This document shows, piece after piece, positions 47,691 to 58,975 of a stretch of DNA of 64,000 nucleotides (positions are counted from its first letter, which is position 1; the number at the start of each line of letters is the position of its first letter). Both the position numbers and the translations under genes were made by a program. Below the pieces are notes generated by a model. That model was not told the DNA's origin. It did no database searches and saw nothing but the letters and a program-made list of their open reading frames with translations. This DNA comes from Engraulis encrasicolus. Taxonomy: Eukaryota; Chordata; Actinopteri; Clupeiformes; Engraulidae. Location of the stretch: positions 44,383,405 through 44,447,404 of the forward strand of contig NC_085868.1 in assembly GCF_034702125.1 (NCBI RefSeq). The letters are read 5' to 3'.

Positions 47691-48420
47691 AACTGATATT
47701 TGTTAGAATCTCTTGAATTAGGCCTACATTTCATTCATAGGCCTATAATGTGACTCTATTCATTATATTTCTTTCCGGTTTAATTGGCTGCTGTTGCGTT
47801 TATGGCCCACTCCCGGTCGCGCGCCGACCTCCACAAAATGATGCTCTCTCTCACTTCCACGATAACACATGGGTCAGCGTTAAACTTGATTTGAGTGTTC
47901 CACAATCACGAGTCATTAATTCCATACACACACCCCATCACATTTATTGAAACGGAACGAATACAAATAAGACACAAGAATTTTTTAAAAATAAAATCAA
48001 TGCCTGCCGTGTCATTTAATTGCACACAAGATGGCGCCAGTGAGAAATGAGGCTTCGAAAAATGCTTCGAATGCTTCGAACCTTTTTGCCTGAAAGCCTC
48101 ATTGGTTCAGGAAGCCTCATTTGCCCATCACTAATTTCTTCTACTCACTTGTATTGACAAAACCGGCACACTGCCACCAACAGTTTAGGGGTGGAACTGC
48201 AGCAGCAGTGATCATTTAATTCTCCACTTGGTTTTCTCGCCAGGTGATTGACAGAACAGGGGCCGTTCAGGGGCCAATCAAATAAGAGGAGGGGCCTCGG
48301 CCCCTGTGGCCACGCCCCTAGATCCGCCCCTGGACCAGGATGTACCAATACCACAGACAGATCAGACAGCCTTTTCAAGTGGTACTTGTGATATCAGTAA
48401 GGGACTGTACGTTATTTACC

Positions 48421-48455
48421 GGGGGGTGGGGGGGGGGGGGGGGGGGGGGGGGGAG
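48421..48455. repeat. Poly-G tract
   Basis: About 33 bases nearly all G, interrupted by T at about 48427. The length may be an assembly artefact. Confidence 0.9.
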
Positions 48456-50388
48456 GGCTGGTGCGCTGAAAGTCCGGTCAAAAAAAAAATCATGGCCCCC
48501 CCTCCACCTCAATTTTTTCCCCATGGCCCTCCCCCCACTTCAATTTTGTTTTCCCATGGCCCTCCCCCTACAGGTACAAAAATGTAATATGTAAAATTGG
48601 TAGATGAACAACCATCATGACAACAGTCAGAGTAGCCTACATCAAGGGCGGTTGTCTGCACTATTATGTGCTATCGATATCAGTGGATACCTATGAGAAG
48701 CCGCTAGAATCTACCTCTGCGGCTGCATGGGATGCCTAACTCCACTGTCACCAAGACAAATTGCAGGGACGCAGGAACTCATTTTGACCAGGGGGTGCTG
48801 TGGTCAGCGGAGGGTCTGGGAGTCCTCTCCCAAAAAAAAATTTATTTTTTAGATGCAATTTCCTGCATTCTAATCAATTTTAGGATGAAGAATGGCGAAT
48901 CCCATCTGACTAACTTCTTCATGTTTTATGTAGCCTAACCAAGGATGACTAAATTTTACCTTTTTTTTGTTTAACATTTCACTTCAAAATTATTAAGTTC
49001 TTCTTGTGGAAGGGAAACGCGCACCTAATGTGGAGGTGAGGGCGTGTTCAAGAGCAAATCGCGCTGCCGTGACAGTTTCTCTCTTCTCCATAGGCAGTCT
49101 AGGCCTACAATGTGTGAAATTAGTAGAAATGCATGAATAGGCTATGCGATGCACTTGTGAGAGGTGACCGGGCTTTCAAACAATTTAGATTTTCTTGCAA
49201 TTGCGACTGTGTATATCTCAAGATGCATACGATCAGGACCCCTGTCTCCCCACCCGCGCACAAAAGCACGCACGCACACACAGACAGGCATAGGCCTACT
49301 GCTTCCCGAATGTGATCACACTCTGACGGCCAAATAGTTTGTGCTGTGATCGGCGAGAGAAGTAAGTTAAGCGCCAAAGCAGCTGGTGCCATTGCTGGCT
49401 ATTGATACAGGGAGAGTGTGAAAGCCACCTTTAGTTTGCATTTGACGTTGCCCATATTTAAGACGCACTAAAAGGTGCCGCTAAACGGTGGTCAAATCAG
49501 CAGCAAGAGGCAAAAGGAACAAATCGCCACCACTACAAAAGTCCAAAACATCTAACAATAGCACAGCCATTTCACACCGCCGCAATTCAACTTTGGCAAT
49601 TATGATAGACAAGCCACACACACCATCGGATGTGCTATAGATTCACCCCATAGCCAACTCCGATGCTAAGATAGACTTCACCAGCAATAGGCAAGACCTA
49701 GCCTACCAATGTGCTACTACGAATCCAATCTCCACCGCAAGAAACAAAAGTCACTTCACGATGCACAATTTTGGTGACATTCCCTTCTTCCGTCGCACTT
49801 TAAATTCACCTAATTCCTTGCTTAGTTGGTCCGTTTTTGATCACCAAAGTGATAAAACTTCTCTTCACAACAAGTTAGCTCCTCCAATGGGTTTAAGACC
49901 GTGTATGTTGATGCATGCCCAAGCCAACATATCGCTGTTAATACCACTTTTATTACTACCTTGACACCACAAACTAAACAAAACAAACGTCTCTCTCGGC
50001 AGTGCTATGCGACCATTGAACACAGATGTAAAGCACACGGCGGTGCCAATAGGCTAAATAAAATCATGACTTACCAGAGGCTGTGACCACCAGTTGACAA
50101 CACCTCTCCAAAATTCATCTGGAAATGCCCATCCAATTCGTTGTCAAAACTTCCCAAACTGTTTAGCCCATAGTTTGATATTTGCTAGTCTGATATTTGC
50201 TCACAGGCATTTTCTATGATGCTCAATGTTCCTCCGTAGCACTAGCAATCCTACAGTGAAAGAGAGTCAGCGCGGGCAATCTACAGTAGCTGCACCTGAG
50301 AGTTTTTTGATTACAGATACACGCTTCAGTGCTATATGCACCCGGGACCTTGCATCGCTTTGCGATGTGTTTCAGAGCATTTTTAGAT

Positions 50389-50560
50389 GCGTCCCACGCA
50401 TCTCTATAAGAGGCTTTGGTGTCCGTCCGTCCGTCCGTCCGTCCGTCCGCCCTCCCGTGATGGGTTTCTGAATTGTGATTCCCTCTTGTGATTCCCTCTT
50501 GTGTCCACAAGGTGGCAGTCGCTCAGTTTTGGCCTGGAGCTCATGCGTGCAAACCAAAAG
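50389..50560. repeat. Dispersed repeat, second copy of 31686-31870
   Basis: 'cgcatctctataagaggctttgg', then GTCC repeated about seven times, then 'tgtgtccacaaggtggcag'. This matches 31725-31810 in order. Confidence 0.6.
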
Positions 50561-52181
50561 CTCTTTGCCAGTGAGAAAAACATGGCGGCACTTCCTGTTG
50601 ATTTTCACATGAAAGTTTTGCTTAATTTAAAGTCCCTAAGCGACTATAAATGTTGTGGCTTCCATATATTGATGTAAAAGTGCCCCACAAAGTAATGAAG
50701 CACAACAAAGTTACTCCACATTACCATTTGACCACTCGTTTTTCTATGCTAACAGGGTAGCCAATGTAGCATTGTAAATGATCCAGGGAGAAAGGGGGAA
50801 ATGTTGTGATTTCAGTCCGCCTGGGGCAACGATTTTCGTGGGGAAGATGACCTGCATCTCGGTGGCATTGAACCACGCCCCCGTGCCTTATTTGGCTCGC
50901 TCAGCACGTGCGTCCTCAGTCCAATCGCAATGCTTTATTTTCCCCAGACGTTTAATCGCATTTAAGTGAAAGTGCCATGTATACACATTGCAAAATAACT
51001 CTTAATCCGATCTATTTAAATCGCATTTATTAAATCGGACTTAAAAACATCATGTACACGTAGCCAATGTCTCATTGATTAGTTTATGGAACTTACGGTT
51101 TGTCTGTTACGGTCCACGAAGACAATATCCACGTGAAAACGCAAACGCCTGCAAACCACTGTTTTGACAGTTCACCTGTCGCCTACTCTGTTTTCTTCCC
51201 AAAGCGGCATTTAAAAGTATTCCATGAAATCCAACATCAACGTCACTTCAAATAGGTGACAGCATCATGCACACACATGAAATAACACTTCAGTGAGGGG
51301 GGGGACATCACTGCTCTCATATTAAAGTGAAAAGAGAATTTCACATTTTAGTTTATTTAATGTAGGCCTATGCAAAATTGCAAATAGCCTATTCATTGAA
51401 ATGTTTCATTGTAATTCATTGTAATGTTTGCCTGTTTTTTATGTTTGTAATTATTTATTTTTTTTAAATAAAAAATCGTGATTAAAAAAAAAATAGCCTA
51501 ACAAAAATAGAGATTTTATGTTAAAAAAAATGTGATATGGGATGGACCGATGGCCCCCCTAAGCTAAATTCGCCTTAGGTCCCCACATTGCTAAATGTAG
51601 TGTAAGGGATTATTTTGAAAAGACAGTAACATGTAATCAGCAATGCATTACAGTTTTTCAGTAAATTGCCCAACACTGTTGAAATCCTATGGTACTTTTT
51701 CAAATCCAGGCTTATACAGTACATGGTAGGCTTATTGATAAATTGCCTTGACAGGTTATGAGGAGGCCAAGGGGGCGTTTGGGCAAAAAAGGTTCAGAAC
51801 GGGCATAGACGGACGCATCTGTTGTCCGCCTGTCGGACTTGTTTAAATTATTTTTAAAAATAAATGAAAATAAGATAAAATAAATTCGTTTTTTTTTTCC
51901 CATGGCCCTCCCCCTAACTCCGATTTTTTTTGCCATGGCCCTCCCCTCCACCTCATTTTTTTCATCATGGCCCTCCCCACCCCTACGCACCAGCCTTCCC
52001 CCCCCCAGTAAATTACGAACAGTCCCTAAGTTCTACAAAATCTCTAAAAATGTTCAAATGCACCATATCCTATAGCCCCATAATGCACGCTGTTCCACCA
52101 GTAGAACACTGTAGTAGTCATTAAAAAGTTAACTACCATAATACTACACTACTATGACATAACATAACACAGGGCCTTTAA

Positions 52182-52549
52182 AGGGACACTGTGTAAGATT
52201 TTTTATTTCTTATTTCCAGAATTCATGCTGCCCATTCACTAATGTTACCTTTTCCATGAATACTTACCACCACCATCAAATTCCAAGTGTTAATTATGAC
52301 TGGAAAAATTGCACTTTTCATACATGAAAAGGGAGATCTTCTCCATGGTCCGCCATTTTGAATTTCCAAAAATAGCCATTTTTAGCTGCAAAAATGACTC
52401 TACCTGGGACTCTACTTGAACCATACTAGAAAATATTTGTTTATTACTCAGTAAACTTTGACGTTAAGATCAAATTTGGCAATAAGCAGCCCAGTTTCAA
52501 TGAGCAGCATACACTAGTTGCAGTACCTTTTTTACCATTTCCTGCACAA
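52182..52549. mobile_element. Second copy of the 16394 TTAA element (uninterrupted, right end lost)
   Basis: TTAA at 52178-52181, then AGGGACACTGTGTAAG. It stays collinear with 16394-16690, then joins directly to sequence equivalent to 17917-17965 without the nested element. The terminal CAGTGTGCCTTTAA is replaced at about 52549. Confidence 0.85.
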
Positions 52550-52679
52550 TAATAATGCACTACAACTTGGTCATTGTCATTCTGGTAACAAACAATGTAT
52601 AATGTTGTGTCTTAACAGTCAGGTGATCCTATGTAATTAAACTACTTTATGATATTAAAAACACTTTTTGTCATTTCAG

Positions 52680-53390
52680 CTCCGTCATCGCCCTCCTTGA
52701 GTGAACATCATGAAGATGATGACGTGCCACCCTCTACAAAAGGTTTAATTATCTCAGATGACCCCGCACAATGGCCAGATGTTCTCAGCCCTAGTCAAAA
52801 GTGTGATGTAGTCAAAAAAGGACCCATACAGGTAAAAGACATGCTTTTCCCTCAAAATGCAGACAAGGGTCCACGGAGGTTCACCTAAGAAAGTTACAAC
52901 ATGGTCATGAAAAATGGGGAAAAATACATAGGACATGGCTTGTATACACTGTTAGTGCAGACGCAGTCTTCTGTTTTTCTTGTAAACTCTTTGGAAAGCA
53001 GGACAATGCACTTAGCAAACAAGGGTTTAGAAACTGGAGAAACTTAACTGGCCATTTGAAGGAGCATGAGCATTCAAAAACCCACATCACCAACATGAGA
53101 AGTTGGAATGAGCTCCAGAAAAGGCTCAAAAGCAAAACGACAATTGATCAGACCAACCAGGACCTTTTACATCTGGAAGTGCATCACTGGCGAGGTGTTG
53201 TATCCCGAGTGATAGCCATAATTTGTCACCTGGCTGAAAGAAACCTGGCTTTGAGGGGACACACAAATGTGCTGTATGATCCTCAAAATGGAAATTTCCT
53301 ATCCCAAATTGAATTGATGGCAATGTTCGGTCCAGTCATGACTGAACATCTGCGCAGCATTCAAAACAAGGAAACCAAAGTGCAAAAAAG
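52680..53390 (+). pseudogene. ZMYM1-like gene B, TTF zinc-finger exon
   Basis: After a 'tttcag' acceptor (phase 1, matching the 34.4-35.3 kb exons) the plus strand reads SPSSPSLSEHHEDDDVPPST...DPAQWPDVLSPSQKCDVVKKGPIQVKDMLFPQNADKGPRRFT, hits TAA, then YNMVMKNGEKY. After a frame change near 52940 it continues TVSADAVFCFSCKLFGKQDNALSKQGFRNWRNLTGHLKEHEHSKTHITNMRSWNELQKRL...HHWRGVVSRVIAIICHLAERNLALRGHTNVLYDPQNGNFLSQIELMAMFGPVMTEHLRSIQNKETKV. This is a TTF-type zinc finger (C-x2-C at 52972-52983, then H...H in 'HLKEHEHSKTH') followed by the start of the hAT-like domain. Family similarity ends abruptly near 53390, so the catalytic part is missing. It is a different subfamily from gene A. Confidence 0.85.
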
Positions 53391-53467
53391 CAAAGAACTT
53401 TTCAATCATTATGGATTGAAGCCACACAGAGCAACACTCTGTTGTATTAACGATTCTCTTATCGATT

Positions 53468-55064
53468 TAGTGTTGCCACACGTCCTGGTTTTTCCGGCAT
53501 TGTCACGGTTTGTTGTGGTCTGTCCAGGAAAATGGACTAACCTATCCGGGACACGTTTTGTTTTACTTCCTCACATTATCTCCCATTATGTAAGTCAATG
53601 GTCTCTCCAAACCGTCCACAAACTGTTAATTATTTCGCTAAGTATAGCAGACAGACGCAAAGCAAGCCAGGCTGCCCTGGGCACGTACGTCAGCCTGCCA
53701 CCAGCAGCTAAGGTGCTTAAATAAACTTTTGATGGCATTTTTTGTTAAAAGTGGGCAACCATGCCCAGACGTCATCAGCATGGATTAAGGATTCAAAATC
53801 AACTTGTTGCCAACACTGAACTTGACCTTTAGGGTCAAATTTGAAGGCCAAAAGGTCAAAAACAGGGTATTTTCTTGCTAGTCTTTTTTGGGAACTGTAT
53901 ATTCATGGAATTCTTTTTCAAAAGTTGGCAACCGTGCCAGAAGTTATCAGCATGGGCTAAGGTTTCAGAATCACCTGGTTGCCAACTTGGAACTTGACCT
54001 TTAGGGTCAAATATGAAGGTCAAAAGGTCAACCACAGTCAAATAGCAGTATTATTTAGTTAAAAATTGATTAAAAAAAAAAAAGATGTTGAAAGTAGGCA
54101 ACCATGCCAGAAGTCATCAGCATGGACTAAGGATTCAGAATCAACTTGTTGCTAGACACAGAGGGTTTAGGGTCAAATTTGAAGGTCAAAAGGTCAAACA
54201 CTATGTATTTTAAGGTTACACTTTTTGGGGGACTGTATTCATGGAAATCTTTTTCAAAAGTTGGTAACCATGCTAGAAGTTATCAGCATGGACTAAGATT
54301 TCAGAATCACATGGTTGCCAACATGGAACTTGATCTTTAAGGTCAAATCTGAAGGTCAAAAACAATGTATTTTCTGGTTAGTCTTTTTTGGTGATATTTA
54401 TATTCATGGAATTCTTGTTTTCAAAAGTTGGAAACCATGCTAGAAGCTATCAGCATGACTAAGGTTTCAGAATCACCTGGTTACCATATAGAACTTGCAA
54501 GTTTATGGGGCAGCTAAAGCTCTGCTTGTTTTTTTGATTGACTGAACTTCAAAGTTCAAACATTAGCAATGCCAACCATTATACATTGAAAGGATTAAAT
54601 GAAGTGGTTTGCCGGGAGGACAGTTTTTTGCAACATTTATCAATGTAGGTGAGTCATGCAGATGTCATAATCAAACACTTGGGTTTGATATCATCGTAGC
54701 CAGTGCATAGCTGTGGCCACACGCAGTGGCTATCTTTGAGTTTAATAACATTGGTCACTAATTACCAGCCTGGTGGGAATGTGTACCGGCTTACTGTAGG
54801 CCTACGTCAACCTGTCCCTTCAGATATTTTAAGAGTAGCCCATAAATGTTCGGAAAAGATGTGTTTCCATAGATTGGGTCATGGGTGCTTGTTCCAAAAT
54901 AGTTGTCTATATGTCTAAATGCGAGCACACGAAGCGCGCGAGCAAAAACAAAAATTGGGTATCGTATGTGCATGTCTGCAGCAGCTTTCAACCACCGTAC
55001 GGCCGCGGCCGCGGCCGCCGACCAATGTGTCCCGGTTTTCTACAACTCAGATGTGGCAACCCTA
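53468..55064. mobile_element. TIR element with internal 170-bp tandem repeats
   Basis: The ends TAGTGTTGCCACACGTC and TAGGGTTGCCACATCTG are inverted. Inner matches 'cggtttt' and 'ccgggacac' also recur inverted. No target duplication was found. It begins about 80 bp after the gene B fragment ends and may have caused its truncation. Confidence 0.5.
53751..54530. repeat. About five tandem units of ~170 bp
   Basis: The phrase 'gt(t/g/a)gg(c/t/a)aacc(a/g)tgc' starts units at 53751, 53924, 54094, 54260 and 54427 (periods 173, 170, 166, 167). Each contains 'atcagcatgg' and 'aaggtcaaa'. Confidence 0.9.
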
Positions 55065-56041
55065 ACTCACACATACACACCTGCCGTATATTGATTTATA
55101 CTAAATGGACCCATTATAAATGTCCACCAACACAAAATAATAGACCGGCCGTGACAAGATTCAAGCGGCACAGAATCACGGGGAGCAACCGCCATTCCGA
55201 CAGTTTTTGATTGCCATTACGAGCCATTAAACCATTAGCCCCATACGACTTCTGTTGCTGTCGACCAACGTTGACGAAGCACGTGAGCGAGAACTTGTTG
55301 TCACGATGTGGGTGTTATTAAATACAGCGCATTTAAAGTCGGCCACAAATATGAACGAGACGATGAGCTCACACCAGTTTGCTCTACTAACGCACCACGT
55401 GTGAGGAGTGGGGGGACAGGCAGTAAGGAGGAGCTGGAGTGGGGACCTGCGCAAACTTGTGTAGGGGTGTGAGACAAGACTCATATACACACGTGAGTGA
55501 GTTGTTGACCAACCAGTTCATGGGCGCGTGACCTCGGAGGCAGTCTGCAGGCGAGCGTTGAAGGGGATAAGCAACTGCAGAGGTTGCAAGATCTGACCGC
55601 AGTCGCATTCATCCCGCGATAGTTTGACACCATGTGACATGTCACCTCGTCGACGCAACATCGACGAAATTTTGAAGTTTGACAGGAAATCTAACCGTCA
55701 TGCAGCATTTTCATCCAGGGTGCATTGCTGTCTAAATGCGCATGCATGCGTTGACGACAAGTCGATCGCACCTAGTGTTGCAAATACTTAAAGGTGCATG
55801 AACAGCGTTCTAACTCTATTGACATTCGCGACAAGATTTCTACACGAGCTGAAAGCGGAGAGTGACAGCGCAATTTACAGGATTAGAGTATAATTTTGTC
55901 ACGGTCCAAATGCCCTTAAAGGTGGGGTCTGAGATCTTTGAAAAACAGTCCTTGGAAGCTGGAAAAATGGTTCTTGCAATAAAACTTCAATGTCGGTATG
56001 TAACCGAGAATTACTGCTGTGCAGCAAGAGTGATACGAGCA
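55065..56041. other. Intergenic stretch, no gene recognised
   Basis: Relatively CG-containing, with frames up to 87 residues but no family-like sequence. The GC palindrome 'ggccgcggccgcggcc' lies just upstream at about 55003. Confidence 0.45.
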
Positions 56042-56373
56042 ATACTCATGAACGGCCATCCGGGTACTTTGCTCGTAAATGTGCGTTACGCTCCTTTATG
56101 GGTGAAAACAAACCGAATGTCTCATTAATTTACATGCTACGTCGGCCTGTCTAAATGAACACAGTCCATGCTTCAGCCACGGCTGTTTGGCTCTATTATT
56201 TGAACAGCCGGCAACACAACACGTTTTTGGCATGTTGCGCGTGAACAACGCTAGTCTACAGGTCCGTATCTTTCGTTTATTAAATCCCAACATCACCAAT
56301 TGACTTGGATGGGTTGTTTTCCCCCACTAATGGGCGTAACGCACATGGAAAGCGTCATGCCGTTCATGAGTAT
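56042..56373 (-). mobile_element. THAP-exon MITE, complete copy
   Basis: The perfect 15-bp inverted ends ATACTCATGAACGGC lie at 56042-56056 and 56359-56373. Further inward similarity includes 'atgtgcgttacg' on both sides. The minus strand from ATG 56233 reads MPKTCCVAGCSNNRAKQPWLKHGLC, the start of a THAP zinc finger (C-x4-C with the Met-Pro start). THAP domains are the DNA-binding part of P-element transposases, so a P-like origin is possible but not shown. Truncated relative at 23192-23430. Confidence 0.6.
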
Positions 56374-56800
56374 GGACACGGCTAAAGTATGTCCGTTAAA
56401 AGCAGAATGCAAGCTGTGGAAAAGCAGACGCTTCTCACTACCAGGATAGACGGTCACGGTTGAGTTCAAGAGGTGGATGGTGAAAGGCAACTTCCGGACT
56501 CCAAAAATCAAAAATATAAGCGCTTTTTATTTGTTCCCAAAAATAAATGTGCACGTGGGCCAACAAAACATAACACGACCTGACATAGCCTATAAAATAA
56601 ACCAAAACTTCAGACTCTTACTTGCAACACTGTTTCAAGACACCTGCTAAACTCGCTGCTCACATCAACAGCTTCAAGGACACTGCTCTCCGGTTAACAG
56701 CAGTTCCTAATTTCGCATCATGGAGTCAGCTCCTCCGATTATCAGCTGATTGCACCAACCTGCTCCTCCCCACTCACCTGGGGTTTTAAAACGTAAAACA

Positions 56801-57286
56801 GTGGGTCTTTCTCAAATGCAAGGCCAGTGTCCTTCCAAGTGTATCAGCCTAATTAGGCACGCCCAGTGATTGGATACCCTTTATTAGTCATACCCAGTGA
56901 TTGGATATTCTTTAGAGTTCACCAAAAAGTATCCAATCACTGGGCGTGACTAATTAGGCTGATACACTTGGAAGGACACTGGCCTTGCATTTGAGGTGCC
57001 GTTTCCACGTAGCTGGATATTTTTATATGTGGATATTTTTTCTCCTGCTTGTATTGGTTTTGCATTGGTTTTGGCCTTCCGTTTCCACGTAGCAGATATT
57101 TAAAAATCCAGGTGCAGAAGAAAAAAATAGCAGGAGAAAAAAATATCCTGTTTAGGGGTCTGAAACGCATTTGTTACAATGGAGGATTTTTTTATCCACA
57201 TGTTGCGTTTCCACGTAGCAGGAGAAAAAAATACCCTGCTAAAAAAATATCCTGCTACGTGGAAACAGCACCTGAGAAAGACCCAC
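56801..57286. mobile_element. Nested hairpin element
   Basis: The outer inverted ends are GTGGGTCTTTCTCA (56801) and its inverse ending 57286. Inside lie two further hairpins: 67-bp arms at 56811-56877 and 56929-56995 with about one mismatch, and about 25-bp 'gtttccacgtagcaggatat'-type arms at 56999 and 57245. A third partial copy of the first arm lies in its loop ('cccagtgattggatatt', 56893). It is non-coding. Confidence 0.75.
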
Positions 57287-57670
57287 AGAGAAAGGAAGGT
57301 CACTTTCTCACACAAGCCCATTGGCTGTGGCGACTGTCGCCAACCTGGATCATAGCTAATTTGCATAATACTGGCAACTACAAATTGTCGCCCGAGTCTC
57401 CGGAATCTCTTTTGGTCTCGTGTCGCCCTTGACTCAATACATAGTCAATTACTTCCGTCGCAGGAATTGCTCATGTCGTGCTTGATCTACTCATGCCACA
57501 AGACCTGCTGGCACTGTTTGAGTTCACCTTTAAAGGGGTATGCCACTATTTTGGGGCTTAATACAGTTGAAATCGTTGGCTGGGGTTTATAAAGGTGGTA
57601 AAGTGTCTTATTTTTCATGTAAGCCGTTGTCTTGCTTTAAGACAAGTTAAAAGAGGGAATATGTCGCTAA

Positions 57671-58210
57671 AGCTGGGCTTACACTGTGCGACTTTTGCTC
57701 CGATTTTGCCCCGATTTGGCACTCGCACGACTTTTTGAGAGTCGGGCCGATTTCTTGCTCAATCGCAGGTCAATCGTGAGTCTCGCATCGTGCAGTGTAC
57801 ATGGGGTAACGACAAGCGATTTCGCCTCACGATCGTGCAATCGCAGGGTCGCAAGAAAATCAAAACGGTTTGAAATTCTGGTCGTGGCCCGTGCGTAAAT
57901 CGCACAGTTAAAGCAGTGCTACGACCCGATTTGACACTTCACATGCACAAATTAATAGGGCCGTGCGATTCGCTGTTGAGCGCGACCTCATCTCCACCTC
58001 AGTTGCGCATGTTCCCTCCTCTGCAGACCGGGCAAACATGCCTGTCGCGTCGTACGGTGGAAGCATTTCGCTCCCATCCGACTGTCGGCTCGTGTAGTGT
58101 GAGGACGTGAGTCGTGAGCTGTGAACTTTTAAACAGTGAAATTCCATCGTGCACTGTGAGCAGAAGCTTAAGACCCACGAGTGAAAATATCGCACAGTGT
58201 ATGCCCGGCT
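57671..58210 (-). mobile_element. Harbinger-like MITE copy 3, in the left foldback arm
   Basis: 540 bp, inverse orientation to copies 1 and 2. The flanks TAA (57668-57670) and TCA (58211-58213) differ by one base. Relative to the right arm, about 60 bp of arm sequence is missing at this point. Confidence 0.88.
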
Positions 58211-58319
58211 TCAATAGTGCAGCAGCTACAAGGCCAATATGGCAAGAATCGTGCAAATTATGATACAAGCATGAAACTTGGCAGGTATGTGCCAAAGACC
58301 CTTACAATCAAATCTACCC

Positions 58320-58975
58320 GATTTGCCACTTGAAATGGCGGCCATTTTCCAAGATGGCCGCCAAAAAATACCCCAAAAGTTGATTTATTGCAAAGAATTG
58401 ACATATAAAATTATGATACAAGCATGAAATTCAACGCGTTTGTGCTCAAGACCAGCATAAATGAATCTACCTGATTTGCCACTTGAAATGGCAGCCATTT
58501 TCCAAGATGGCCGCCAAAGAAGACCTCAGAAATTGATTTTTTGCAGAGAAATTACCAAACAAATTGTGATACAAGCATGAAATTCGACATGTTTCTACAC
58601 AAGACCAATGAAATTAAATCCACCTGATTTGCCACTCGAAATGGTGGCCATTTTCCAAGATGGCCGCCAAAAAGACCCCAGAAATTGATTTATTTCACCA
58701 AATTGACCAAGCAAATTATGATACACACATGAAATTTGGCATATATGTGATCAAGACCAATACAATCAAATCCACCTGATTTGCCACTTGAAATGGCGGC
58801 CATTTTCCAAGATGGCCGCCAAACAGACCCCAGAAATTGGTTTATTGCACCAAATCCACCAAGCAAATTATGATACACACATGAAATTCGGCATATATGT
58901 GATCAAGACCAATACAATCAAATCCACCTGATTTGCCACTTGAAATTGCGGCCATTTTCCAAGATGGCGTCTGTT
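58320..58975. repeat. Left array: five ~152-bp units with GGCGGCCATTTTCCAAGATGG core
   Basis: Units start at the core 'gaaatgg(c/t)ggcc' at 58332, 58485, 58638, 58790 and 58942 (periods 153, 153, 152, 152). Each has 'gatttgccacttgaaatgg' followed by 'ccattttccaagatggccgc'. The core is itself a near palindrome and contains YY1-like ATGGCGGC motifs. Confidence 0.95.

Larger units (their letters stand above)
47473..48397. other. SINE-like heads and short repeats, no gene
   Basis: Two tRNA-like heads (separate entries), a 'gcttcgaa' tandem near 48052-48080, and a right-end-like 'ctagatccgcccctgg' near 48317 resembling the end of a dispersed TIR element with no partner seen. Confidence 0.45.
48401..52026. 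mobile_element. TIR element with TAA target copies and G/C-rich tandem ends
   Basis: TAA at 48398-48400 and 52027-52029. The inverted ends are GGGACTGTACGTTATTTACC and GGGACTGTTCGTAATTTACT, continuing inward with a poly-G tract, 'gagggctggtgcg' and tandem 'ccatggccctccccc' units on both sides. The 3.6 kb interior has no recognisable transposase. It contains a fragment of the Harbinger-like MITE family ('gcgcacctaatgtggaggtgag', about 49020) and a dispersed repeat at 50389. The 3-bp target hints at Harbinger, but the ends differ from the other elements here. Confidence 0.7.

Noticed and set aside
35426..53390. A single inversion turning one ZMYM1-like gene into plus and minus halves
   Set aside because: Inverting the middle does not restore the exon order, and the two coding parts overlap the same protein region but belong to different subfamilies, so two separate copies fit better.
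53391..53724. Continuation of the 53056-53724 frame as a real protein C-terminus
   Set aside because: Family similarity ends near 53390; the rest reads through the left end of the 53468 TIR element.
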